Shown piece by piece: positions 15,977 through 23,657 of a DNA stretch of 64,000 nucleotides (the first letter of the stretch is position 1; each line of letters starts with the position of its first letter). The notes beneath the pieces are model-generated. The model had not been told where the DNA came from. It did no database searches and saw only the letters and a program-made list of their open reading frames with translations. Source of the DNA: Pseudomonas sp. MWU13-2105 (GTDB lineage: Bacteria; Pseudomonadota; Gammaproteobacteria; Pseudomonadales; Pseudomonadaceae); NCBI RefSeq assembly GCF_023242315.1, contig NZ_JALLIY010000025.1, positions 1 to 64,000 of the forward strand. The letters are read 5' to 3'. The translations under genes and the position numbers were made by a program.

Positions 15977-17026
15977 GTGACCACTCTCGATTTTTCACTG
16001 CTTAAATCCAAACTCAGCGATGCGGCGTCGGCGATGCCAAGCCTGGCCGGCAAGAAAATTCTCATGGGCTTCTGGCACAACTGGGCCGCGGGGCCGAGCG
16101 ATGGTTACCAGGGCGGGAAGTTCGCCAACCTGGCGCTGACCGACGTGCCCACGGAGTACAACGTGGTGGCCGTGGCGTTCATGAAAGGCAACGGTATCCC
16201 GACATTCAAGCCGTATAACCTGTCCGATGCGGAGTTCCGCCGCCAGGTGGGCGTGCTCAATGGCCAGGGCCGGGCCGTACTGATTTCGCTGGGCGGTGCC
16301 GATGCGCATATCGAGTTGCGCAAGGGCTCCGAGCAGCCGCTGGCCAACGAAATCATCCGCCTGGTGGAAACCTATGGTTTCGATGGCCTGGATATCGATC
16401 TGGAACAGAGTGCCATCGACTATGCCGACAACAAGACGGTGTTGCCTGCGGCCCTGAAACTGGTGAAAAACCATTACAAGGCCGAGGGCAAGCATTTCAT
16501 CATCAGCATGGCCCCCGAGTTCCCTTATCTCACCAGCAACGGCAAGTACGTCGATTACATCACTGCCCTCGAGGGCTACTACGACTTTATTGCGCCGCAG
16601 TACTACAACCAGGGTGGTGATGGCGTCTGGGTGCCGGAAGCCAACGGTGGCAGCGGGGCCTGGATCGCCCAGAACAATGATGCGATGAAGGAGGATTTCC
16701 TCTACTACCTGACCGATAGCCTGGTCACGGGGACGCGTGGCTTTACCCGGATTGCGCCGGACAAGTTCGTCATTGGCCTGCCGAGCAATAACGATGCGGC
16801 GGCAACCGGGTATGTGATCGACCCGGCGGCGGTGGTCAATGCGTTCAAGCGGCTGGACGCCGCCGGCCATTCGATCAAGGGGCTGATGACCTGGTCCATC
16901 AACTGGGACCAGGGGTTGAGCAAGCAGCAGGTGCCTTACAACTGGGAGTTCCGTAATCGCTACGCGCCGTTGATTCATGGCGCACAGGAGACGGCGCAAG
17001 TACCGGCGGGAAAGCGCCAGGCCTAA
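15977..17026 (+). CDS. GH18 chitinase without signal peptide
   Basis: The 349-residue protein is a single GH18 catalytic domain. The signature FDGLDIDLE occupies residues 135-143, Glu143 being the catalytic acid; SLGG (104-107) and the YYDFIAPQYYN and MTWSINWD strands complete the barrel. It has no chitin-binding module and no signal peptide, as in some secreted pseudomonad chitinases that leave by non-classical or lysis-linked routes. The GTG at 15977 follows AAAGGA and is chosen over a long upstream extension that overlaps the AA10 gene. It forms an operon with the AA10 gene and ends at a good terminator. Confidence 0.85.
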   Translation: MTTLDFSLLKSKLSDAASAMPSLAGKKILMGFWHNWAAGPSDGYQGGKFANLALTDVPTEYNVVAVAFMKGNGIPTFKPYNLSDAEFRRQVGVLNGQGRAVLISLGGADAHIELRKGSEQPLANEIIRLVETYGFDGLDIDLEQSAIDYADNKTVLPAALKLVKNHYKAEGKHFIISMAPEFPYLTSNGKYVDYITALEGYYDFIAPQYYNQGGDGVWVPEANGGSGAWIAQNNDAMKEDFLYYLTDSLVTGTRGFTRIAPDKFVIGLPSNNDAAATGYVIDPAAVVNAFKRLDAAGHSIKGLMTWSINWDQGLSKQQVPYNWEFRNRYAPLIHGAQETAQVPAGKRQA

Positions 17027-17037
17027 GCTGAAAAACG

Positions 17038-17063
17038 AAACCCGGCCACTGTGCCGGGTTTTG
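17038..17063 (+). terminator. Rho-independent terminator of the chitinolytic operon
   Basis: AAACCCGGC pairs with GCCGGGTTT over a six-base loop, beginning 12 bases after the chitinase stop and followed by a T-rich run. The leading A-run means it could also serve the convergent lipoprotein gene. Confidence 0.8.
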
Positions 17064-17081
17064 CCTTGTATCCCTTCTTGC

Positions 17082-17291
17082 CTAGTAGCGCCAATGCCCA
17101 GGCACCCAGATCCACTGATTTCCGCCCCAGCGATAATGTCCGGCGACCCAGTGATAACCGGGCGCCGGCATGACCGGTACGACTTCGACAATCGGTGGTG
17201 GCCGGCGTGGATGGACTGGCTCGACAATACAGCCAGCCAGGGACGCCGCCATCAGGCTGGCGATAAGCGCGGTCTTGAATAGTCGCAGCAT
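17082..17291 (-). CDS. YXWGXW-repeat lipoprotein
   Basis: A 69-residue lipoprotein: a signal peptide with lipobox LAGC (cysteine at residue 21), a proline-rich linker, then two aromatic repeats, GYHWVAGHYRWGG and WIWVPGHW. Such YXWGXW or GHW repeat proteins sit at the outer membrane or in the periplasm and have no established function. It has its own copy of the ECF-type promoter motif 55 bases upstream, immediately after the ZraP-like stop codon. It therefore appears to be a separate unit of the same sigma regulon. An AAGGAG site precedes the start. Confidence 0.8.
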   Translation of the reverse strand: MLRLFKTALIASLMAASLAGCIVEPVHPRRPPPIVEVVPVMPAPGYHWVAGHYRWGGNQWIWVPGHWRY

Positions 17292-17345
17292 TGCGTAACT
17301 CCTTGCAGAGTATTGAGTCGCCGCCTGGTTGGCGGGCTTGCAAGG

Positions 17346-17376
17346 GTTAAACGTTGCGCCGGGTAGAATCCGTCGC
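17346..17376 (-). promoter_or_regulatory. Candidate ECF sigma promoter (copy 2)
   Basis: On the minus strand GCGACGGATT is followed, 13 bases later, by CGTTTAAC. The same pair of blocks occurs before the GHW protein gene at 19268 and before the lipoprotein gene at 19552, with spacing of 14. It lies 55 bases before the 17291 start codon. Confidence 0.65.
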
Positions 17377-17378
17377 GG

Positions 17379-17858
17379 TTAAAGATTTTTCTGCAGCACC
17401 TTGCCTTTGGCCTGTCCGCGGAAATACAGCGAGTCGACCAGCTTGCGACGCTCCTCCTGGGGCAGCGTACCGGCGAATTCCGCCAGGGTGTTGTCCACCA
17501 GCGCCCTGAGCGCAATATCGGCCTCGCGGGCCTTGCCCAGGTCCGTCAGCAGGGCCGGGCGATCCAGAGTCGGCGCCTCGAGCTGCTTGATCACATCCTG
17601 ACGCGCCTGCCGGCCCGCCATGATCAGCGGTTGGCTGTCGGCCCGGTTGCGGCGCAACAGGTGGCGCAATTCACGCTGGCGCGTCTCCGGCAATTGCACC
17701 ATCGCCTGGCGCAAGCCGTGCTGGTTGACGGCGGCCATGGCCGGTTGCGCATTGACCAACCAGTGATAAATACCACCGCCGATGCCACAGATCAGAAAGA
17801 CATTGAGCATCAACGACATCAGGAGGAAGTTCTTGATGGTCTTGGACGGTTGACTCAT
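17379..17858 (-). CDS. ZraP/CnrR-like periplasmic protein (metal-resistance fold)
   Basis: The 159-residue protein has an N-terminal membrane anchor (residues 10-33, FLLMSLMLNVFLICGIGGGIY) and a helical periplasmic domain with LPETRQRELRHLLRR and LPQEERRKLVDSL. These paired helical LxxxxR elements are typical of the CpxP/ZraP/CnrR group of periplasmic sensors and chaperones. It is the third gene of the sigma operon, its start overlapping the preceding stop by four bases. It plausibly senses envelope or metal stress for the sigma/anti-sigma pair. No histidine- or cysteine-rich metal site is obvious. Confidence 0.7.
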   Translation of the reverse strand: MSQPSKTIKNFLLMSLMLNVFLICGIGGGIYHWLVNAQPAMAAVNQHGLRQAMVQLPETRQRELRHLLRRNRADSQPLIMAGRQARQDVIKQLEAPTLDRPALLTDLGKAREADIALRALVDNTLAEFAGTLPQEERRKLVDSLYFRGQAKGKVLQKNL

Positions 17859-18289
17859 TGCTCGCTTTCCTCGGCGTTTACAGTGAAGACGATGTCGGCA
17901 TCGCCTTGGTCGAAGACGCTCGGCAGCGCTTCGGATGCGGTGGGCAGTGGCAGGCTCAGCGAGACCACCAGTATGCCGGCGGCAATACCCGCCAGGCCGA
18001 CACCGACGAAACCGACCCGGGATAGCCAGTCGGCATAGCGGCTCCAGAACGACAGCGGCCTGGCCGAGATCGCCAAAGCGGCGATACGCCGGGCCAGTGC
18101 CGGATCGGGGGGCGCCAGTTGATAGCTGTCGAGCAGGCGGTCGAGTTGCCGGGCCTGTTGCAGCCTCTGGAGTGACGTTGTATCGCCGCGTTCGAGCAAC
18201 GCCTGGGCGGCTGCACGTTCGGCAGCCGGCCAGCGTTGCAGGTCCGCGCCGTAGGCGTCGGCCAGATAAGCAAATCGTTCGGGCGTCAT
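17855..18289 (-). CDS. Putative anti-sigma factor (single-pass membrane protein)
   Basis: The 144-residue protein has a helical cytoplasmic N-terminal part (residues 1-85, MTPERFAYLADAYGADLQRWP), one membrane span at about 92-113 (VGFVGVGLAGIAAGILVVSLSL) and a short periplasmic tail. No zinc-finger HxxxCxxC motif is present, so it is not a ZAS-type anti-sigma factor. The assignment rests on topology and on position: its ATG overlaps the sigma gene stop by four bases, the usual coupling of ECF sigma and anti-sigma genes. Confidence 0.65.
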   Translation of the reverse strand: MTPERFAYLADAYGADLQRWPAAERAAAQALLERGDTTSLQRLQQARQLDRLLDSYQLAPPDPALARRIAALAISARPLSFWSRYADWLSRVGFVGVGLAGIAAGILVVSLSLPLPTASEALPSVFDQGDADIVFTVNAEESEQ

Positions 18290-18867
18290 CGTTTTCCCCT
18301 TCCTAGGCTATCTGGGCCGTGCGTTTCGGCGAGGTAGCTGCGCAGGTTGCGCCTGGCCCGCGAGAGCAGGCTTTCCAGTGCATCGACGCTGATGTTCATC
18401 AGCGCCGCGGCTTCGATATTCGACAGCTCCTGGTAGTACTGCAACACGATGGCCTCGCGTTGACGATCGGGCAATGCGGCCAATGCCGCGGCCATCTGTT
18501 CACTGCGCGCCATGGCTTCCAACTGCTCGTCGGGGCGTGGTGCGTTGTCGACGGGCTCGCTGCCGGGCTCGTGGTCCTCCAGCGGGCGCTCCTTGCGCTT
18601 GCGCAGGCGGTCGTGACAGAGGTTCAACACCACCCGGTGCAGCCAGGTGTCGAAACGGGCCTCGCCGCTGCGCCAGCTCGCCGCTTGCCTCCAGATGCGC
18701 AGGAAACTTTCCTGTGCCACATCCTTGGCCTCGTCGGCATCGCCCAGTATCCGGCCGGCGAGGGCGAGCAAACGGGGCAGCTTGCGCGACACCATCTCGT
18801 TGACGGCGGCCGGCTCCTTGTTGCCGATACGGGCCAGCAGCTCAACGTCCGGATCAGTTTCTTTCAA
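18286..18867 (-). CDS. ECF-family RNA polymerase sigma factor
   Basis: The 193-residue protein has sigma region 2 at residues 25-95 (AGRILGDADEAKDVAQESFLRIWRQA and FDTWLHRVVLNLCHDRLRKRK) and region 4 at 125-180 (LPDRQREAIVLQYYQELSNIEAAALMNISVDALESLLSRARRNLRSYL). It leads a translationally coupled trio with a putative anti-sigma factor and a ZraP-like protein. I find no promoter directly before it; transcription may read through from the GHW-repeat gene upstream, past the hairpin at 18909-18938. The three matching promoter-like motifs around the locus are its probable targets. Confidence 0.9.
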   Translation of the reverse strand: MKETDPDVELLARIGNKEPAAVNEMVSRKLPRLLALAGRILGDADEAKDVAQESFLRIWRQAASWRSGEARFDTWLHRVVLNLCHDRLRKRKERPLEDHEPGSEPVDNAPRPDEQLEAMARSEQMAAALAALPDRQREAIVLQYYQELSNIEAAALMNISVDALESLLSRARRNLRSYLAETHGPDSLGRGKR

Positions 18868-18908
18868 TCGGGCAAGTCTCGGTCCGGTGATGGGGGCGGG
18901 TATGGCAA

Positions 18909-18938
18909 GGCCGGGCGGCGCAGAAACGCCACCCGGCC
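18909..18938 (-). terminator. Hairpin between GHW gene and sigma operon
   Basis: A 12-base stem with one mismatch (GGCCGGGCGGCG against CGCCACCCGGCC, loop CAGAAA) lies just past the stop codon of the GHW-repeat gene. It lacks a strong U-tract, so it may attenuate rather than fully stop transcription into the sigma gene. Confidence 0.5.
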
Positions 18939-18944
18939 CGGGGT

Positions 18945-19268
18945 TCAGCGCACCCAGTGTCCTTCGACCCAGCGCCAGTTAGGCCCGCGGGGTTCCCAGT
19001 GGCCCGGTTCCCAGCGCGCATTGCGCATCACCCGTTGCCAGTGACCGGGCACCCAGGCGTAGCCCCGGCCTTCCCAGCGCCAGTGGCCGCGGTCCCAGGC
19101 GTAGCCGGGACGCTCCATGGGAATCGCCTCGACGCGCATCGGCGGTGGTGCTTCGCGGATGATCACTTCGGTCTGGGCAAAACTGGGCGTGCTGGTCAGC
19201 GCGGCGAACGCCAGCGGGATCAGCAGGAGGGCATGGCGCAATTTGGCCAGGGGTCGTGTAGATCTCAT
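18945..19268 (-). CDS. Secreted Trp-rich GHW-repeat protein (YXWGXW family)
   Basis: The 107-residue protein has a Sec signal peptide (cleavage likely after FAALTSTPSFA at residue 31). The mature part carries repeated aromatic units: GYAWDRGHWRWEGRGYAW, VPGHWQRV, WEPGHWEP and WVEGHWVR. Tryptophan is unusually frequent. The role is unknown; proteins of this type are small periplasmic or outer-membrane factors. It is preceded by the ECF-type promoter motif at 19313-19344, and the sigma operon follows in the same direction 77 bases later, so it is the first gene of an autoregulated unit. Confidence 0.75.
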   Translation of the reverse strand: MRSTRPLAKLRHALLLIPLAFAALTSTPSFAQTEVIIREAPPPMRVEAIPMERPGYAWDRGHWRWEGRGYAWVPGHWQRVMRNARWEPGHWEPRGPNWRWVEGHWVR

Positions 19269-19312
19269 GACAACTCCTTCAGGCTGCGTACGAAAGTGAA
19301 CGCTGCTGATGA

Positions 19313-19344
19313 GTTGAACGATAGGTGCCGGGAAAATCCGTCGC
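19313..19344 (-). promoter_or_regulatory. Candidate ECF sigma promoter (copy 1)
   Basis: On the minus strand GCGACGGATT, 14 bases, then CGTTCAAC. It ends 44 bases before the start codon of the GHW-repeat gene and matches the copies at 17346-17376 and 19440-19471. Confidence 0.65.
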
Positions 19345-19439
19345 GAGAAAAAATCATTTTTTATCGATACATTCCGAGGGGCGTGCGGAGGGCAGTATTG
19401 CGCAGGGACGCAGGGCTCTTGATGAAATTGTTCAGGGCA

Positions 19440-19471
19440 GCGACGGATTGGCCGCCGCTGTCACGTTCAAC
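19440..19471 (+). promoter_or_regulatory. Candidate ECF sigma promoter (copy 3)
   Basis: GCGACGGATT, 14 bases, then CGTTCAAC on the plus strand, 80 bases before the ATG of the small lipoprotein gene. It is the divergent counterpart of copy 1, with 95 bases between them. Confidence 0.6.
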
Positions 19472-19551
19472 CGGTAACCGTAGCAATCGACAGGTGCCTT
19501 GGCCCTGTGCGTTGAGCGGCCTTGCCTATTGAATCTCCTGAGGAAACCATC

Positions 19552-19704
19552 ATGTCACGTCGTCTTTCGCTGCTGGGTGCGGCTGTGTTGCTGCTGAGTC
19601 TGAGCGGCTGTGTGATCTTGCCGGGACATCGGGATCATTGCTGCTGGCGCTATTACGGGGATGCGGCGCCTGCGGCCACTGTGAATTCCGTCGCAAACGG
19701 CTGA
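19552..19704 (+). CDS. Small cysteine-containing lipoprotein
   Basis: A 50-residue lipoprotein: signal peptide MSRRLSLLGAAVLLLSLSGC with lipobox LSGC (Cys20), followed by a 30-residue tail containing HRDHCCWRYYG. The start is supported by CCTGAGGAA upstream. It carries the third copy of the ECF-type promoter motif, so it likely belongs to the envelope regulon of the neighbouring sigma factor. The His/Cys cluster could bind a metal, which would fit the ZraP-like gene in the same regulon; that is inference. Confidence 0.65.
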   Translation: MSRRLSLLGAAVLLLSLSGCVILPGHRDHCCWRYYGDAAPAATVNSVANG

Positions 19705-19735
19705 TAGGGACGGGGGCTCGAAAGCGCCACGAAAC

Positions 19736-19820
19736 CTGTGGCGCCGGCTTGTCGGCGATGAACGATAACGCGGTGAGTCTGAAACACCGCGGTGTCCACA
19801 TCGCTGGCAAGCCGGCGCCA
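19736..19820. repeat. REP doublet (REPIN)
   Basis: Two inverted copies of a pseudomonad REP core, GGCGCCGGCTTG at the left and CAAGCCGGCGCC at the right, enclose a spacer with its own hairpin (CGCGGTG/CACCGCG). The core resembles those dispersed by RAYT transposases in fluorescent pseudomonads. It lies between the lipoprotein and uppP genes. Confidence 0.8.
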
Positions 19821-20023
19821 GTAAGGGCGGATTGGCACCTGCCCAGGTGTCAGGATTGCCTTGTCATAAAATGAAGTAATTCCCAGCTTGTGTTTTGCGC
19901 TTTGTTGAGACTGGAAAATCATAAAAAACAGGCCCATCATTCCCGTTGCTGTCTAAGCTTCACAGGTCTGCGCCGCGCCTCTTGGGGAGCGGTGGGAAAT
20001 TAGCCTTCTTCCGGGAAATTATT

Positions 20024-20896
20024 TTGTCTAACGTCTGCTCCAGCGGCCTCGATATTGGCTTCGCTTCGCTGAACTACCTGCAAATCGGCATTCTGGGTAT
20101 CATCCAGGGCATCACGGAGTTGCTGCCTATCTCGTCCACGGCGCATATGCGCATCGTGCCGGCGGTACTCGGCTGGCAGGATCCGGGCTCGGCTTTTTCG
20201 GCCGCGATGCAATTGGCCGCGCTGGCGGCCGTGGTCAGTTATTTCTGGCGTGATGTGCGCGATGTGGTCGGCGGCAGTATCGGCGCGGTGCGCCAGGGCG
20301 ACTACAACAGCCCGTGGTTCAAGCTGGCGGTGGCGATCATCCTGGCGACCATTCCCATCGGGATTGCCGGCCTGGCCTTGTCTTCGACGCTCAATGCCTG
20401 CGACTCGCCCCTGCGCGGGCTGACGGTGATCGGCATTTCCTGCCTGGTGATGGCGGTGTTGATGGCGGTGTCCGAGTTCAGTGCCCGCCATCAGCGAGTG
20501 GTGGGCCAGATGCGTCTGCGCGATGCGCTGATTGTCGGTATTGCCCAGGTCGGTGCGCTGATCCCGGGTGTGTCCCGTTCCGGCTCGACCCTGACGGCGG
20601 CACTGTTCCTCAACTTCAAACGTGAAGAAGCCGCCCGGTTCTCCTTCCTGCTGGGCTTGCCGGCGATTGCGCTGGCCGGACTCAAGGAGTTGTGGGTGTT
20701 GCACCATGCGCAGATCCCGGCGGAAGCCTGGAGCCATCTGCTGTTCGGCTTGGTGGTTGCGAGCGTTTCGGCATTCTGTGCGATCTGGGGCCTGATGCGC
20801 TTCCTTGAGCGCTTCTCGACCTGGCCGTTCGTGATCTACCGTGCGGCACTGGGGATTTTCCTCCTCGTCGCGGTCAGTAGCGGCTTTCTGTCGTAA
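20024..20896 (+). CDS. uppP: Undecaprenyl-diphosphate phosphatase
   Basis: An integral membrane protein of about 290 residues with the BacA/UppP signatures: GIIQGITELLPISSTAHM near the N-terminus (E-x3-P-I-S-S-T-x-H) and GVSRSGSTLTAALFL in the second half. It recycles undecaprenyl pyrophosphate to the lipid carrier used for cell-wall synthesis and gives bacitracin tolerance. This paralogue, with RIVPAVLGWQDPGSAF, belongs to a branch distinct from E. coli BacA and is probably an accessory copy. The frame is open to 19946; I prefer the TTG at 20024 (weak GGGAA site) because the residues before it are unlike the family. The start remains uncertain. It ends at a strong terminator. Confidence 0.85.
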   Translation: MSNVCSSGLDIGFASLNYLQIGILGIIQGITELLPISSTAHMRIVPAVLGWQDPGSAFSAAMQLAALAAVVSYFWRDVRDVVGGSIGAVRQGDYNSPWFKLAVAIILATIPIGIAGLALSSTLNACDSPLRGLTVIGISCLVMAVLMAVSEFSARHQRVVGQMRLRDALIVGIAQVGALIPGVSRSGSTLTAALFLNFKREEAARFSFLLGLPAIALAGLKELWVLHHAQIPAEAWSHLLFGLVVASVSAFCAIWGLMRFLERFSTWPFVIYRAALGIFLLVAVSSGFLS

Positions 20897-20909
20897 TCGA
20901 CGAGCCCGG

Positions 20910-20935
20910 GCGTAGCCTGCGGGCTACGCTTTTTT
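20910..20935 (+). terminator. Rho-independent terminator of uppP
   Basis: GCGTAGCC and GGCTACGC form an 8-base stem with a short loop, followed by six T. The last codons of the convergent DUF2252 gene lie inside the structure. Confidence 0.85.
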
Positions 20936-22060
20936 GCCCGTTCCCAGCGCATAGCGCCGGCAATGTTCCAGATACCCCTGCTCATGGCTGCCCACCAGTT
21001 GCACGACGCTGGTCCATAACCAGGACGGTGCGTCGAGGGTTTTCGAGCGATTGAGTTGCAGCTCCGCCAACCAGCTTTTGCGCGTGGCTTCATCCATCTG
21101 CCGGGCATGGGCGATACCGGTCACCCGGGCCAGATAACCCGCCGCGTGCATGGCGTCGGTTTCATTGAGGGTGTCCAGTTCCAGCTTGAGGTCCTGTGGC
21201 AGCAGCTCTCGAATGAACATCCCATGGTCGAGAAAACGCGTGGCGATCATCCGCTCGCCCAGGCCAGGGGACAGCTGGCGTGCCCCTTCGACCACCCGCC
21301 GGGCATTGTCCCGGGGCATATGCACATGGGCGCCGCGAGGGGCGGCCGCGGCGACGGCTTCCTTGACGTCGATCAGGCAATAATCCTGCTCATCATGCCC
21401 GCCAACCCCCAGTAGCACGGCGTAGCGCAGCAGCCCGAGCGAACTGCAACCCTTGACCCAATAGGCACTGTCGAGCAGTTCGACACTGGCATCCTTGGGG
21501 CGTCCCTTGAGCGAGGTCACCAGGGCCTGGATCTCTGCCCCGGCACACAAGACCTTGATCTCGGCTTTTTCGCTGCGGGACATCGGCCAGAAATGCCGTC
21601 CCATCGGCAGGGTTGGTTTGGTGTTCTCCATGCGCTCGCGGGCCAGGTTCTTCCAGGTGCGCTTGACCGCGTCGCGCAGGCCGGCCTTGACCTGCGACGG
21701 GCGCTCGGGCGTACGGTCGGTCTCGTCCATCAGGGCCTGTTCGTAGCCCAGCATCATTTCCTCCAGCATGCGCGCGGTGGTCACGCCGGGCAGGTCCGAG
21801 CCGCGGGCGGCGGTCGCCAGGGACAGGGCCAGGCGCACCAGGTCATGGGTGGGATTGCCGATCACCGTCTGGTCCAGGTCGCGAATATGGATATCGATCC
21901 CGCCGTGACTGTCCCCCGTGGGACCCAGGTTGCCGGCGTGACAGTCGCCGCAGATCCACACGTTGGGGCCATGGGGCAGGCGCCGGCCGCGTTGGCTGTG
22001 CAACCACTCATAGAACTGGACCGTGCTGCCACGTACATAGGCGTGGGCCGAGCGGGCCAT
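20924..22060 (-). CDS. DUF2252 family protein
   Basis: The protein matches DUF2252, a kinase-like (aminoglycoside phosphotransferase-related) fold: SAHAYVRGS near the start, WICGDCHAGNLGPTGDSHGGIDIHIRDLDQTVIGNPTHDLVRLALS as the nucleotide/metal-binding core, and HARQMDEATR near the end. Activity is unknown. The start is unresolved. I give the ATG at MARSAHAYVRG, but family members usually have 25-40 more residues, and homologous-looking sequence (KSPPLKPPRPADRNALLSN) continues upstream in frame to about 22130 without a clear start codon. The only starts farther up are a GTG at 22228 and a TTG at 22276, both in a terminator region. Confidence 0.75.
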   Translation of the reverse strand: MARSAHAYVRGSTVQFYEWLHSQRGRRLPHGPNVWICGDCHAGNLGPTGDSHGGIDIHIRDLDQTVIGNPTHDLVRLALSLATAARGSDLPGVTTARMLEEMMLGYEQALMDETDRTPERPSQVKAGLRDAVKRTWKNLARERMENTKPTLPMGRHFWPMSRSEKAEIKVLCAGAEIQALVTSLKGRPKDASVELLDSAYWVKGCSSLGLLRYAVLLGVGGHDEQDYCLIDVKEAVAAAAPRGAHVHMPRDNARRVVEGARQLSPGLGERMIATRFLDHGMFIRELLPQDLKLELDTLNETDAMHAAGYLARVTGIAHARQMDEATRKSWLAELQLNRSKTLDAPSWLWTSVVQLVGSHEQGYLEHCRRYALGTGKKA

Positions 22061-22230
22061 CTTTTCATTACGCAGGTTGGAGAGGAGGGCGTTGCGGTCG
22101 GCGGGGCGAGGTGGTTTCAAGGGCGGGCTCTTCGTTCTGATGAGAAGGCGATACTCATTTCGTATGGAGCCTAGACCGCGGTGTTGAGGCGTTCGATCCC
22201 CACCTCGATGATCTTTCGCGTTTTTCACGC

Positions 22231-22257
22231 AAAAAAAAGCCCGCAAAGCGTGCGGGC
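22231..22257 (-). terminator. Rho-independent terminator of the GNAT gene
   Basis: Read on the minus strand, GCCCGC and GCGGGC pair over a seven-base loop and are followed by eight T. It serves the acetyltransferase gene ending at 22455. The roughly 200 bases between them are AT-rich and hold nothing else I can identify. Confidence 0.8.
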
Positions 22258-22454
22258 CAATAAGAGGTTTCACCAAAGAAGCAGGTAGAAATATAAACAG
22301 CCCAGGCTTTGCTCACAGTGAAAGAAGTTTTATTCGATAAAGAATATAATTTAATATTATCAATGGCTTGTACGTTGTTGATGGGTTGTTTTTCCGACCG
22401 CCCCTGAAGAATTTTTCATGATTGCCCCGGGCGCCGCGAAAGGCTGCGAAGGCG

Positions 22455-23081
22455 CTATTGGTGCAGGTTTTTTTCCAGTCCCAGGCGAACGTCGGGCCAC
22501 TCTTCGTCAATGATGCTGAAACGCACGGAGTTGCGTTTACGCCCGTCCGGCATGATCCGCTCGTTGCGCACGATCCCTTCCTGCCGGGCGCCCAGGCGCA
22601 GGATCGCCGCCCGGGACTTCTCATTGATCTCATCGGTGGTGAACTGCACCCGTATGCAATCGAGCACTTCGAAGGCATGGCGCAGCATCAGGTACTTGGC
22701 CTCGGTATTGACGAAACTTTTCTGCCAGCGGGTCGCGATCCAGGTGCTGCCGATTTCCAGCTTGCGGTACTGGCGATCGATCTTCCAGAAGCGTGTCGAG
22801 CCGATCACTTCGCCGCTGGCCTTGATCACGATGGCAAACGGCATCACCGTTCCGGCCTCCCGGCCCGCAAGGGCCGTACGCAGGTAGGTGTCGACCGTGT
22901 CGGGCCCCGGTACTACGGTAAACGGCAGGTTCCACAGTTCGCCGTCGCGGGCGGCCGCCACCAGGGCGTCGGCATCCCCGGGCTGGAGTGGACGCAACAG
23001 CAAGCGGTCGCCTTCAAGGGATTGCAGCAGTTGCAGGTCTTTCACGGGGCAGGCGCTCGCGGTACGGGTTTCAGCGAGCAT
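22455..23081 (-). CDS. GNAT-family N-acetyltransferase (RimJ/RimL-like)
   Basis: The 208-residue protein has the RimJ/RimL-type GNAT fold: GDRLLLRPLQPGDADAL at the N-terminus, IGSTRFWKID (beta-4), EIGSTWIATRWQKSFVNTEAKYLMLRHAFE spanning the acetyl-CoA-binding loop and helix, and NEKSRAAILRLGARQEGI near the C-terminus. Members acetylate protein N-termini or amino-group substrates; the substrate here is unknown. I start at MLAETRTAS; an upstream in-frame start would add 13 residues. It ends at the terminator at 22231-22257 and stands apart from the YbaK operon upstream. Confidence 0.85.
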   Translation of the reverse strand: MLAETRTASACPVKDLQLLQSLEGDRLLLRPLQPGDADALVAAARDGELWNLPFTVVPGPDTVDTYLRTALAGREAGTVMPFAIVIKASGEVIGSTRFWKIDRQYRKLEIGSTWIATRWQKSFVNTEAKYLMLRHAFEVLDCIRVQFTTDEINEKSRAAILRLGARQEGIVRNERIMPDGRKRNSVRFSIIDEEWPDVRLGLEKNLHQ

Positions 23082-23153
23082 TACAAAGGAGCCGGGATCG
23101 GCTTTGCAAGGGCCATTCAAGGCTAAAACGACCAGGCCAATGCCGCCGTGGAC

Positions 23154-23633
23154 TCAGGCCTGGCTCACATCGAGCAACTGCGGCTGGGCAATTGCCAGGT
23201 AATCCTGGGTGTCGAGCACCATTGACGCATCCAGGCGGCCGGCATTGAAGGCGATTTCGCCGTAGCGGGTGGTCAGGGTCGGATCGACGATCAATTGAAT
23301 CCGCTCATCGAAGACGAAAGGCGGGATGGCCCCGATCCGGCAGCCGGTCAGTTCCATGGCGGTTTCGGCCTTCACCAGCTCGGCTTTTTTTCCGCCCAGG
23401 GCGGCACCGACCTTCTTCATGTCGAGCTTCTGGTCCCCCGGCAATATCACCAGGGCATAGGGCTCGGCCTGACCCTTGAGCGAGCAGAGCATGGCCTTGG
23501 CGCCCTGGCCCGGCTCGGTGCCGCGGATTTCGGCGACCCGCGCCGACTGGCCCTCGGCATCGTGTATCAACACCCGGTAGGAGGCGGCGCGGGCGTCGAG
23601 TAGCGCCACCAGGCGATCGAACATCGGATACAT
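23154..23633 (-). CDS. YbaK/EbsC-family aminoacyl-tRNA deacylase
   Basis: The 159-residue protein is a free-standing YbaK/ProX-type editing domain, which hydrolyses mischarged aminoacyl-tRNAs. Visible elements are RVLIHDAEGQSARVAEIRG, AKAMLCSLKG, the lysine in DQKLDMKKV and GAIPPFVFDERIQLIVD. It is the last gene of a three-gene minus-strand unit with a TSUP-type exporter and an Fe(II)/2-oxoglutarate dioxygenase. If the dioxygenase hydroxylates a free amino acid, an editing deacylase next to it could guard translation against the product; that link is my inference. Confidence 0.85.
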   Translation of the reverse strand: MYPMFDRLVALLDARAASYRVLIHDAEGQSARVAEIRGTEPGQGAKAMLCSLKGQAEPYALVILPGDQKLDMKKVGAALGGKKAELVKAETAMELTGCRIGAIPPFVFDERIQLIVDPTLTTRYGEIAFNAGRLDASMVLDTQDYLAIAQPQLLDVSQA

Positions 23634-23657
23634 GGAGTTTTCCTCGGGTTTGCTGAA

